64,000 nucleotides of DNA from Acrocarpospora pleiomorpha. Its GTDB lineage: Bacteria; Actinomycetota; Actinomycetes; Streptosporangiales; Streptosporangiaceae. The DNA lies in the NCBI RefSeq assembly GCF_009687885.1, contig NZ_BLAF01000004.1:68879-132878 (forward strand). Direction: 5' to 3'. Below are positions 1-7,745 of the stretch, one piece after another (position 1 is the stretch's first letter; each line of letters begins with the position of its first letter). A program made the position numbers and the translations under genes. Under the pieces are notes generated by a model. It was not told where the DNA came from and did no database searches. It saw only the letters and a list, made by a program, of their open reading frames with translations.

Positions 1-32
1 CGGCCCGCCGCTCTGGTGCCTTTTGACCTCGC

Positions 33-1652
33 TCACGCGCCGGCCAACGTCTCGGGCCACATGGTGAGCCACCAGAAGGTGTCCAGCGTCGAGACATCGA
101 GACCTTGACGTGCGGCCATGTAGACCTCTGGGAAGGCGATCGGCACGTACGGGACGTCGGTTTGCGCGGTCTCAAGGGCCTCAAGCAGCTTGGCGCCGCG
201 TGCGGGATCGTCGACGCCCAGAAGCCTGCTCTCGCCGAGAAGCGCGTCGACTCTCGTGTTGACGTAGTCGGAGATATTCGTGCCAGAACCGCCCCCAGTC
301 AGGGCGTTGCCGCCGCTGATGATATAGGTCGGCAGGTTGGAGGCATCGGGCGTGGAGCCGCTGAACAGGTCGATCGAGACGCCTCCGGTCTTACGGCCGA
401 AATACACCGAGGCGTAGTAGGTCTGGTCGTCCACCTCCCGCACCTTGAGGTCGATGCCGATCTTTGAGAGATCTTGGGCGGCGGTCTGGACGACGAGTGC
501 CAGCGTCGGGTCGCTGCCCGTGACGAGTACTTCGGTCTGCAGGCCGCCAGGGACCGAGGACTTGGCCAGCTCGGCACGCGCGGTGTCCAGGTCGAACCTG
601 ATGCCGTCGCCGAGCGCGGCGAACGCGGCAGCCGTCGCGTCCTCGCCGGCGAGTTCGGCCATTGTCGTCTCGGGCACGATCGTCGGCGCGAGCACCGCTT
701 TGCCGCGGAGGGCTCCCTTGATGATGGCCTCGCGGTTCACCGCCAGCTGGAAGGCGCGACGCAGGTGGATGTCGTCCCACGGCTTGGTCGCGACGTTCAG
801 GTTGAACTTGTAGACCGAGAGATCGGGGCTGCTGGAGAGTCGCAGCGACTTGAGGGCGGCGACCGAATCGACCTGCGGCAGCGGGACACCGAACATGCCG
901 TCGTACTCGCCGGATTGCAGAGCGTTCAGCCGGGCCGCCTCGTCCGTGACGACGCTCAGGGTCAGAGACGTGAAATGGGCATCACCCTGCCCCCAGTAGC
1001 CGGCTGCCGGCTCATAGACGAGCTCGCGGGCTGGCCGGAAGGATTTGAACTTGTAGGGGCCGGTGCCCAGGTTCAGCACATCCGCCGTGCCGACCTTGTC
1101 CCCATGCTCCCCGTAGAAGGCCTTCGAGACCATGCCGATCTGAGCGACGCCGGCCGCGAACTGCGGGTCCGGCTCGGACAGGGTGATCGTGACCCGATCC
1201 TTGGCCGTGACCTCGACGGCGGTAACCAGGCTGAAGAGTGAAGCGTTCACCGATCCGGAGTCGTCGCCGACGTGCAGGCCGATCGAGAACGCGGCGTCTT
1301 CGGCGGTGAAGGGCTTGCCGTCCCAGAAGGTCACGCCTGTACGGATGGTGAAGACGTAGGACGTGGGTTCGGGTACCTCCATCGCCGAGGCGAGCAGCGG
1401 CGTCAGCTCGCCGCCCTTGTAGCGAAGCAGCGGCTCCAGAGCGATCAGCAGGGCGCCGCTGGCGGGGCCGCTGGATTGCCGGGGATCGAGGACGCTCGAC
1501 AGCGTTGGCGTGAGCATCTTTATCACTGTCAGGTCAGCGGACTGGCCGGCGCCGCCGGTGCACGCGGTGAGCGCGACGAGCGCCGAGGTCATCAGCGCGC
1601 AGATGCGAATACGGGTACGGCTCTGAGTGCCGCGCAAGCCTGTGGTTGTCAT
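33..1652 (-). CDS. ABC transporter substrate-binding lipoprotein, family 5
   Basis: Extracellular solute-binding protein of the peptide/nickel/opine importer class (SBP_bac_5), 539 aa. From the ATG at 1652 the protein opens with an Arg-rich n-region, a hydrophobic stretch and a lipobox L-T-A-C with Cys31, so it should be lipid-anchored outside the membrane. An in-frame start at 1706 only adds residues in front of the signal peptide. The family signature FWDGKPFTAEDAAFS and a late FNLNV...PWDD...RRAFQLAVNRE segment are present. No permease or ATPase is visible; they could lie beyond the left edge, because the gene ends 32 bases from it. Substrate not predictable. Confidence 0.85.
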   Translation of the reverse strand: MTTTGLRGTQSRTRIRICALMTSALVALTACTGGAGQSADLTVIKMLTPTLSSVLDPRQSSGPASGALLIALEPLLRYKGGELTPLLASAMEVPEPTSYVFTIRTGVTFWDGKPFTAEDAAFSIGLHVGDDSGSVNASLFSLVTAVEVTAKDRVTITLSEPDPQFAAGVAQIGMVSKAFYGEHGDKVGTADVLNLGTGPYKFKSFRPARELVYEPAAGYWGQGDAHFTSLTLSVVTDEAARLNALQSGEYDGMFGVPLPQVDSVAALKSLRLSSSPDLSVYKFNLNVATKPWDDIHLRRAFQLAVNREAIIKGALRGKAVLAPTIVPETTMAELAGEDATAAAFAALGDGIRFDLDTARAELAKSSVPGGLQTEVLVTGSDPTLALVVQTAAQDLSKIGIDLKVREVDDQTYYASVYFGRKTGGVSIDLFSGSTPDASNLPTYIISGGNALTGGGSGTNISDYVNTRVDALLGESRLLGVDDPARGAKLLEALETAQTDVPYVPIAFPEVYMAARQGLDVSTLDTFWWLTMWPETLAGA

Positions 1653-1681
1653 GGAACCTGCCTGAGCATGAGGCGCAATGC

Positions 1682-1708
1682 GGATGCCATCGACAATAGA
1701 TTGCATCC
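1682..1708. promoter_or_regulatory. Inverted repeat GGATGC-N15-GCATCC upstream of the binding-protein gene
   Basis: A perfect 6-bp inverted repeat with half-sites 21 bp apart start to start, about 30-56 bp upstream of the ATG at 1652. A related arrangement with the same 21-bp step lies at 2966-2991, and both continue with the similar string GCATCCyATTTyCA. I infer a candidate operator for a regulator shared by the two promoters; no regulator is identified. Confidence 0.35.
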
Positions 1709-1763
1709 CATTTCAAACATGGGTGCCCCGTGTTAACAGATTGATTACATCTACGGGCAGATG

Positions 1764-2882
1764 TCAGTTGTGCCGCGCCGCCAGCTCCCGCAGCAGCGCG
1801 TTACGGCGATCAAGAGCCTCCGCCGTATCCGGAACCATCATGAAGCCGTTGTCCTCGACGCTGGCCTGGGCCTTGTCGACCAGCGGTCGCTGCCGGCGCT
1901 CGAACGCCGCGAACGCCGCCCGCAGGTCGCCCGGTGCCGCGACGACCTCATGAGCGAGGTAATCCGCCGCCGTCATCGCCAAGCTCGTCCCCATGCCCGA
2001 GAGCAGAGAAGCACAGTGGGCGGCGTCGCCGATGAGCACGACCCGGCCCCGCGTCCACCGCGACATCCGCGTCTGGCTGAGAGAGTCGAAGTAGAAGCCC
2101 TCCGACCGGGGATCGGCGAAGGCTCCCCGGAGCCGGGGCAGTTCCCATACGTCGCCGCGATCGAGGAACGAGACGACCAGGCGACGTTGAAGGTCCAGAT
2201 CGCGATAGTCATAGTCAATGGCCTCGCTGCGCACCAGGACATACCCCAGCGGGCCGTCGCCGACCTCGCGCACGGCGGCCATCAAGCCGGGGGAGCTGTA
2301 CATCGCGTTGCGCCACGGCGTGGACGGATCGAGATCCACGAGCGCGACGTAGCAACCCTGGTGAACAAGGAACTGCGACTCCGGACCGAAGGCCAGGCGG
2401 CGCGTTGTGGAGTGCAGGCCGTCGGCGCCCACCACGAGATCGAACGCGCCACGTCGACCATCGGAGAACCGCACGTGGGCCGCGTCATCGTCGTCCGACA
2501 ACCATGTCACGGTCGTGCCGAACCGAAAATCCACGCCCGAGCCGACCGCGGCGAAAAGGAGGTCGTTGAGCCGGTCTCGCGTGATCTCGACATCGTCGCT
2601 GGTCTCATTCGCGAACCAGGTGAGGTCGATGGTGGCCACCGCGGCGCCACGGGAATCGAGGACGGTGCCGGGCCCGATCATCGGCACGGCCTGCCGGCGA
2701 ACCGCCTCCAGGAGGCCCATTCGCTCGACCGTGCCGAGCGCGTCTCCGCGAATGTCGATGGGCGCGCCACCGCGCCGCAAGCCTGAGCACTGTTCCACGA
2801 CCGTGACATCAGCGCCGAGACGATCGAACCAGTACGCCGCCGACAACCCGGCCATGCTCGCCCCGGAGACCAGCACCTTCAT
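1764..2882 (-). CDS. FAD-dependent monooxygenase (PHBH-like)
   Basis: Class A flavoprotein monooxygenase of the FAD_binding_3 type, 372 aa, the normal length. The N-terminal dinucleotide fold is G-A-S-M-A-G at residues 7-12 followed by an acidic residue (VTVVE). A central VVGADGLHS (DG motif) and a late VVLIGDAAHCASLLSGMG (GD motif) close the FAD site. Such enzymes use NAD(P)H and O2 to hydroxylate or epoxidise aromatics, polyketides or antibiotics. The ATG at 2882 has GGAGG eight bases upstream. It is divergent from the small cupin gene at 3030 and followed on the same strand by the binding lipoprotein. Substrate unknown. Confidence 0.88.
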   Translation of the reverse strand: MKVLVSGASMAGLSAAYWFDRLGADVTVVEQCSGLRRGGAPIDIRGDALGTVERMGLLEAVRRQAVPMIGPGTVLDSRGAAVATIDLTWFANETSDDVEITRDRLNDLLFAAVGSGVDFRFGTTVTWLSDDDDAAHVRFSDGRRGAFDLVVGADGLHSTTRRLAFGPESQFLVHQGCYVALVDLDPSTPWRNAMYSSPGLMAAVREVGDGPLGYVLVRSEAIDYDYRDLDLQRRLVVSFLDRGDVWELPRLRGAFADPRSEGFYFDSLSQTRMSRWTRGRVVLIGDAAHCASLLSGMGTSLAMTAADYLAHEVVAAPGDLRAAFAAFERRQRPLVDKAQASVEDNGFMMVPDTAEALDRRNALLRELAARHN

Positions 2883-2965
2883 CGGTGGAGACCTCCGTCG
2901 CGAGCGAGACGGGCACAGCGGACATGCCGTCGTGTGGTCATGTCAGATCCCTTGCTCCAGTAATA

Positions 2966-2991
2966 GCATCCTATTTTCAGCGTATTGGATG
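2966..2991. promoter_or_regulatory. Candidate operator in the monooxygenase/cupin divergent promoter
   Basis: GCATCC and GGATGT spaced 21 bp start to start lie in the 147-bp gap between the divergent genes starting at 2882 and 3030. The half-site and the following ATTTTCA resemble the site at 1703. Inference only. Confidence 0.33.
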
Positions 2992-3029
2992 TACGATTTG
3001 CCGGCAACCGCACCCCGAAAGGACCCGCA

Positions 3030-3464
3030 GTGAGCACCGATACACCGGGGACCTACCCCTCCGATCCCGGCGACGAGCTGATCTTCGCCAACGACCGCAT
3101 CCGGGTGTGGGCCATGAACCTCGGGCCGGGAGAGGCGATCTTCTTTCACCAGCATCAGCACGATCACCTCATCTTGTGGCCACAAGCCGGCCGAGCCGTC
3201 GCCCACGATGTCGACGAGGAGGACTGGATACACGTCCAGAACGCGGAAACGAACTTCGCGTTCTTCAAGACGGTCGGCCGTGGCAACTCGTTGAAGCCGC
3301 ACCGGCTGAAGAACCTCGAAGACCACCCCATGACGCACTACATCATCGAACTGGTCAGCGAGGAGTCGCCGAGTGAAGTCGAGCTGCCCGCCGAATCGAA
3401 CGGCCGGGGCTATCTCTCACGCCCGCATGTGATTGTCACGCCGGAGGACCACATGCGGCACTGA
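3030..3464 (+). CDS. Small cupin-fold protein
   Basis: Single-domain cupin-like protein, 144 aa. A histidine cluster H40-Q-H42-Q-H44-D-H46 after G-P-G-E resembles the first cupin metal motif, and later blocks (FFKTVGRGNSLKPHRLKN) complete a beta-barrel-like pattern. The GTG at 3030 is chosen because GAAAGGA lies six bases upstream; the in-frame ATG at 2985 has no ribosome site. Divergent from the FAD monooxygenase, so it may act on the same substrate, but family members range from isomerases and dioxygenases to binding proteins. No signal peptide, so probably cytoplasmic. Confidence 0.7.
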   Translation: MSTDTPGTYPSDPGDELIFANDRIRVWAMNLGPGEAIFFHQHQHDHLILWPQAGRAVAHDVDEEDWIHVQNAETNFAFFKTVGRGNSLKPHRLKNLEDHPMTHYIIELVSEESPSEVELPAESNGRGYLSRPHVIVTPEDHMRH

Positions 3465-3479
3465 CCCGGATACAGGACA

Positions 3480-3508
3480 GGGCGCTGCTGAGGTGCTCAG
3501 CAGCGCCC
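3480..3508. terminator. Perfect 13-bp hairpin between convergent genes
   Basis: GGGCGCTGCTGAG and CTCAGCAGCGCCC pair completely around a 3-nt loop GTG. It sits between the cupin stop (3464) and the acyl-CoA dehydrogenase stop (3523), so it can end transcription in both directions. No strong T tract, which is usual in actinomycetes. Confidence 0.8.
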
Positions 3509-3522
3509 TCCTCGTACAGGTC

Positions 3523-4680
3523 CTACAGGGATTTGGCGATGACCTGTCTCATGATCTCGTTGGTGCCTCCGAAGATCTTGGTCGCGCGGGCGTCCGCGTA
3601 GAGCCTGGCGATCGGGTATTCCGTCATGTAGCCGTAGCCGCCGAACAACTGCAGGCACTGATCGACGACCTCGCACAGCACTTCGGTCAGCAACCATTTG
3701 CACTGCGCCGCCGTCGCGGCCGTCAGTTGCCCGGCGAGATGCCGGCCGATGCACCAGTCCAGGAAGACGCGCGCCGCGTCAGCCTTGGTTGCCGCCTCCG
3801 CGAGCACGAACTGGGTGTTCTGGTTGTCGAACACCGAGCGTCCGAAAGCTTGGCGCGACTTCGTGTAAGCGATCGTCTCCTCGAGCGCGAGTGCTGTCAT
3901 CCCGGCCGCCTGGAGCCCGATCAGCAGACGCTCCTGCGGCAGTTGCTCCATGAGCTGGACGAAGCCACGTCCCTCCTCGCCGCCGAGCAGGTTCGTGGCG
4001 GGAACCCTGACGTCATCGAAGAAGAGTTCCGAGGTGTCCGCCGAGTGCGAGCCGAGTTTGCGAAGCATGCGGCCCCGCGAGAAGCCCGGGCAGCCCGCGG
4101 TCTCGACCACGATCAGTGAGATGCCCCGATGACCCGCAGCGGGATCGGTGCTCGCCACGACGATCACCAGGTCCGCGAGATACCCATTCGAGATGAATGT
4201 CTTGGCGCCATTGATGACGTACTCGGTTCCCTCGCGCTTTGCCCGCGTCGTGATCGCCTGGAGGTCCGAGCCGGTTCCCGGCTCCGTCATCGCGATCGCG
4301 GCGACGAGGTCACCAGCCACCATGCCGGGGAGCCACCGATGTTTCTGCTCCTCCGTGCCGAACGCCAGGATGTAGTGGGAGACGATCCCACTGTGCACCA
4401 TGTTGCCCCAGGTCGCGTCCGCCATACGCGTGTGGGCCTCGAGAACGGCGAGGTCGTGGACGAGTTCGCCACCGGGCCCGCCGAACTCGATCGGGACCGC
4501 GCAGCACAGCAGGCCGTGCTCTCCCGCCGATCGCCACAACTCGCGATCGACGTGCTGCTGCTCCTCGAACCTCTCACGATGAGGCACGAACTCCTTCCTC
4601 ATGAACGCGGTGGTCAGCGAAGCGAGTGCTTCGGTGTCCTCCCCGTGCCACGAGGGTCGATAAGTCCCGCCGGCGGTCAT
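3523..4680 (-). CDS. Acyl-CoA dehydrogenase
   Basis: FAD-dependent acyl-CoA dehydrogenase, 385 aa, catalysing alpha,beta-desaturation of an acyl-CoA. Family marks: TEPGTGSDL in the middle domain, SRQAFGRSV, QLFGGYGYMTEYP near the expected catalytic region, and the C-terminal ATKIFGGTNEIMRQVIAKSL. Its ATG overlaps the stop of the upstream SDR (ATGA at 4677-4680), showing translational coupling. It is the last gene of a beta-oxidation-like operon running from 7589. Such ACAD/MaoC/SDR/thiolase sets occur in degradation of steroid side chains and branched or cyclic acids; the chain specificity cannot be read from sequence. Confidence 0.92.
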   Translation of the reverse strand: MTAGGTYRPSWHGEDTEALASLTTAFMRKEFVPHRERFEEQQHVDRELWRSAGEHGLLCCAVPIEFGGPGGELVHDLAVLEAHTRMADATWGNMVHSGIVSHYILAFGTEEQKHRWLPGMVAGDLVAAIAMTEPGTGSDLQAITTRAKREGTEYVINGAKTFISNGYLADLVIVVASTDPAAGHRGISLIVVETAGCPGFSRGRMLRKLGSHSADTSELFFDDVRVPATNLLGGEEGRGFVQLMEQLPQERLLIGLQAAGMTALALEETIAYTKSRQAFGRSVFDNQNTQFVLAEAATKADAARVFLDWCIGRHLAGQLTAATAAQCKWLLTEVLCEVVDQCLQLFGGYGYMTEYPIARLYADARATKIFGGTNEIMRQVIAKSL

Positions 4681-5504
4681 GCTTCGAAGCCACCGCCGCA
4701 GACGAGCATCTGTCCACTCACATAGTCCGACTCAGGGTAGGTCAGCATCGCCACCGAGCCTGCGGCTTCGTCGACGCTGCCCGGACGACCGAGAGGAATC
4801 ATGGTTTTCGTCATTTCGAGCACCGCCGGGCTGACGCCGACCTTGATCTCTCTTCCCTGCACGTCGATCGTCGAACTGCCGTCGGCGCTGGCCTCCGTCA
4901 GACGGGTACGGATGAAGCCGAACGCCACGGCATTCACATTGACGTTGTAGCGGCCCCACTCCTTCGCCAAGGTACGCGTCAGGCCGAGAATCCCGGCCTT
5001 CGCGGCGGAGTAATTGGCCTGACCGGCGTTCCCGTAAAGGCCCGCGATGGACGAGATGTTCACGACCTTGCGGTGGGTGACCTGCCCGTTGGCCCGCTCC
5101 TGTTTCGCCGCGGCGCTGATGATCGGCTGGGCGGCGCGCAGGATGTCGAAGGGCGCCTTCAGGTGGAGGTCGACAATGGCGTACCACTGCTCGTCCGTGA
5201 TCTTCTGGATGACGTTGTCCCACGTGTAGCCCGCATTGTTGACGATGATGTCGATCCCGCCGAACGACTCGACGGCCGTGTCCACGAACCGCTGCGCGAA
5301 CCCGGTCTCGGTGACATTTCCCGCGCACATGACCGCTTGGCCACCTGCGTTGTTGATCTCGCTGACAACGTCCGCGGCTGGACCCGCGTCGAGATCGTTC
5401 ACTACTACCTTGGCGCCCTCCGATGCGAGCTTCAGCGCGATCGAGCGCCCGATCCCGCGACCCGAACCTGTGACGAGGGCAGACTTGCCGTCAAGCTTTC
5501 CCAT
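4677..5504 (-). CDS. SDR-family dehydrogenase, probably 3-hydroxyacyl-CoA dehydrogenase
   Basis: Short-chain dehydrogenase/reductase, 275 aa. Cofactor motif TGSGRGIG, the NNAG motif, catalytic serine in VNISS and Y-x3-K in NYSAAKAG are all intact. The start at 5504 is preferred over 5537 because AGGA stands six bases before it. Lying between the MaoC hydratases and the acyl-CoA dehydrogenase, it most likely oxidises the 3-hydroxyacyl-CoA produced by the hydratase. A 41-nt gap separates it from the upstream MaoC gene; its stop overlaps the next start. Confidence 0.88.
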   Translation of the reverse strand: MGKLDGKSALVTGSGRGIGRSIALKLASEGAKVVVNDLDAGPAADVVSEINNAGGQAVMCAGNVTETGFAQRFVDTAVESFGGIDIIVNNAGYTWDNVIQKITDEQWYAIVDLHLKAPFDILRAAQPIISAAAKQERANGQVTHRKVVNISSIAGLYGNAGQANYSAAKAGILGLTRTLAKEWGRYNVNVNAVAFGFIRTRLTEASADGSSTIDVQGREIKVGVSPAVLEMTKTMIPLGRPGSVDEAAGSVAMLTYPESDYVSGQMLVCGGGFEA

Positions 5505-5545
5505 GATGATTCCTGTCATGTGAGTGAAGTCGCGCAAGGCTGGGG

Positions 5546-5950
5546 TCAGTTCACCGCGATGACGGCTTCACCCGTGAGCGTGATCGTGCCATCGGCCAGT
5601 GCGGCGACGAGGTCGACGGTCGCCCGGCGCTCGCCGTCGACCACGTCGACCTGACGCACCGTCGCGCTGCAGGTCGGCCGGCCGTGGACCGGTGTGATCG
5701 AGACGAACCGCGCGCCGAACGAGCGGATCCTCTCGGGGGGTGCGAGCGAGCAGACGAGCCGGCCGAGATAGGCCATCGACAGCATCCCGTGCGCGAAGAC
5801 GTCGTCGAGGCCCGCCGAACGTGCGACGTCGAGGTCGACGTGAATGGGATTGTGGTCGCCGGACGCACCCGCGAACAGCGCCAGTGTGGTGCGTGAAATC
5901 GGATCGACCGTGAGAGCCGGCAGCTCGGCACCGGCATCAAGAACGGTCAT
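5546..5950 (-). CDS. MaoC-family enoyl-CoA hydratase
   Basis: Hot-dog-fold (R)-hydratase, 134 aa. The hydratase-2 motif is recognisable as FAGASGDHNPIHVD followed by VFAHGMLSMAYLG, including the Asp and His expected for catalysis. The start overlaps the stop of the companion gene (ATGA at 5947-5950). The pair resembles the heteromeric hydratases of actinobacterial sterol side-chain degradation (ChsH1/ChsH2-like), in which one subunit carries the catalytic motif and the other helps form the substrate tunnel. That heteromer is inferred from the arrangement. Confidence 0.85.
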   Translation of the reverse strand: MTVLDAGAELPALTVDPISRTTLALFAGASGDHNPIHVDLDVARSAGLDDVFAHGMLSMAYLGRLVCSLAPPERIRSFGARFVSITPVHGRPTCSATVRQVDVVDGERRATVDLVAALADGTITLTGEAVIAVN

Positions 5951-6396
5951 GCCGCGTTCCGCACGATGTAGACATTCTCGAGCTCGGCCACCAATGTGCC
6001 CTCCTGGTCGTGGACAAGCGACCGCAGCACGATGAACTGGAGCAGGCCGGCCTTCTTCTCGTAGATATCCGCGATGCGCGCGGTCACCGTGAGGTCGTCG
6101 CCCGCGTGTGCGACCGCGTGGTAGGTGAACTTCTGCGAACCGTGGAGCACTGTCCGCAGGTCGACCCCGAGCTCCACCAGGAAGGCGAAGGAATCAGGTG
6201 ACTCGAGCCCGACGCTGAACAGGAACGTCGGCGGGACAGGCAGGTCCCGATGCCCGGCCGCGGCGGCGGCCTCGGAGTCGATGAAGACCGGGTTGGTCTC
6301 ACCGATCGCCTTGGCGAAGAAGCGCAGCCGGCCGGCGTCGACATGCAGGCTGGTCTTCTCGAGCTCCCGCCCGATGGCCGCCGTGTCGATGGCCAT
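5947..6396 (-). CDS. MaoC-like hot-dog protein, partner subunit
   Basis: A 149-aa protein of the N-terminal MaoC dehydratase class (FAS1-like dehydratase domain): ETNPVFIDSEAAAAAG and LPVPPTFLFSVG match the fold, but the full D-x4-H hydratase motif of its neighbour is not evident. The ATG at 6396 is chosen rather than 6432: it overlaps the thiolase stop as TGATG and removes an Arg-rich extension. It probably pairs with the downstream 134-aa MaoC protein. It could instead be an acyl-binding subunit for the thiolase, as DUF35-type or MaoC-type partners are for Ltp2-like enzymes. Confidence 0.8.
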   Translation of the reverse strand: MAIDTAAIGRELEKTSLHVDAGRLRFFAKAIGETNPVFIDSEAAAAAGHRDLPVPPTFLFSVGLESPDSFAFLVELGVDLRTVLHGSQKFTYHAVAHAGDDLTVTARIADIYEKKAGLLQFIVLRSLVHDQEGTLVAELENVYIVRNAA

Positions 6397-7589
6397 CACC
6401 CGTCGACCTTGGCGTACAGCGTGACGACGCATGCTCCGCCGAGACCGAGGTTGTGCTGGAGAGCGAAGCCGACGTCCTCGACCTGACGGTTGCCGGCCTC
6501 ACCCCGGAGCTGCCACACCAGCTCGGCGCACTGCGCCAGACCGGTCGCCCCGAGCGGATGCCCCTTGGAAAGCAGTCCTCCTGAGGGGTTGGTCACTACT
6601 CGTCCGCCATAGGTGTTGTCGCCATCCATGACGAACCTCTCGGCCGTACCGACGGGCGTCAGTCCCAGCGACTCATAAGTCAGGAACTCGTTCGTGGTGA
6701 AGCAGTCGTGCAGTTCCACGACGCGGATGTCCTCCGGGCCCACGCCGGCGGCCTCGTAGACCCGCCCGGCGGCCTCAACCGCCATGTCGTAGCCGATGAG
6801 CTTGCGCATGTCCCCGGACTTGAACGTGGAATCGGTGTCCGTCGTCATCGCCTGCGCGGCGATGACGACATCCGATCGCAGGCCGTGGCGTTTCGCGAAC
6901 TCAGGGCTGCAGACCACTGCCGCCGCCGCCCCGCACGTCGGGGGGCAGCACTGGAGACGCGTCAGGGGCCCGAAGATGTGCGGGGCGGAAAGGACCTCCT
7001 CGACGGTCACCTGGTCACGAAACACCGCGTACGGGTTGTTGGCCGCGTGCTTGCGCGACTTCACCGAGATCCGCGCGAACACCGCCGGGTCGATCCCGAA
7101 CTCCTCGACGTACGCCGTTCCGGCGCCACCGAAGTACGTCGCCGCCATGGGCACACCGTCGCCCGGCATGCCCTGGACCTGATCACGAACGTCGGCGAAC
7201 GCGCCTAGGACGTCCGGCCGGTCGGTGTACATCGCGGTGAGCGCTCCCGGGTTCATCTGCTCGAATCCCAGGGCGAGCACACAATCGGCCGCGCCGCTGG
7301 CGACGGCTTGGCGAGCCAGCCACAGTGCGGAGGATCCGGTGGAGCAGTTGTTGTTGACGTTCACGACGGGGATGCCCGTCTGGCCGAGATGGTAGAGGGC
7401 TTTCTGGCCTGAGGTTGAATCTCCGTACACATATCCAACGAAGGCCTGCTGCACTTGCTCGTACGAGATCCCTGCGTCCTCCAGGGCGCGACGGGCGGCA
7501 CTTGCACCCATCAGGTCATAGCTGTCGCTTTTACCAGGCTTGGTGAAGGGGATCATTCCTACTCCCGCTACCACCACTTGTGCTGTCAC
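6396..7589 (-). CDS. SCP2/SCPx-type thiolase (lipid-transfer-protein family)
   Basis: Thiolase-superfamily protein, 397 aa, of the SCP-x/Ltp branch. Seen: reactive cysteine in NNNCSTGSSAL, VELHDCFTTNEF, and the C-terminal GHPLGATGLAQ. The family either cleaves 3-oxoacyl-CoA thiolytically or, in Ltp2-like members, runs a retro-aldol cleavage. GTG start at 7589 with GGGAG about six bases upstream. It is the first gene of the operon thiolase-MaoC-MaoC-SDR-ACAD; the shared 18-bp element at 7628-7645 lies just upstream. Confidence 0.9.
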   Translation of the reverse strand: MTAQVVVAGVGMIPFTKPGKSDSYDLMGASAARRALEDAGISYEQVQQAFVGYVYGDSTSGQKALYHLGQTGIPVVNVNNNCSTGSSALWLARQAVASGAADCVLALGFEQMNPGALTAMYTDRPDVLGAFADVRDQVQGMPGDGVPMAATYFGGAGTAYVEEFGIDPAVFARISVKSRKHAANNPYAVFRDQVTVEEVLSAPHIFGPLTRLQCCPPTCGAAAAVVCSPEFAKRHGLRSDVVIAAQAMTTDTDSTFKSGDMRKLIGYDMAVEAAGRVYEAAGVGPEDIRVVELHDCFTTNEFLTYESLGLTPVGTAERFVMDGDNTYGGRVVTNPSGGLLSKGHPLGATGLAQCAELVWQLRGEAGNRQVEDVGFALQHNLGLGGACVVTLYAKVDG

Positions 7590-7627
7590 GGTCGGCTCCC
7601 AGCATCCTGTCGAGGGGCTGTTTAGCC

Positions 7628-7645
7628 TTAATATTAATTCACTTA
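7628..7645. promoter_or_regulatory. Candidate operator TTAATnTnnATTCACTTA ahead of the thiolase operon
   Basis: Fifteen of 18 positions equal those at 10648-10665, upstream of the acyl-CoA ligase. It stands 39 bp before the thiolase start. Both promoters also share the string TAGCCTTA (7623 and 10574). The natural binding candidate is the double TetR regulator encoded between the two sites. Inference from position and identity. Confidence 0.5.
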
Positions 7646-7745
7646 GATGGGCCTGGGCAATGGGCGGACCAGGTCGTGACGAGTGGCCCGGTCACGGTGG
7701 CCCATAAGGAGTTCCAGGCCGTCGGCCAGTGGGTGAAGCGGCGCG

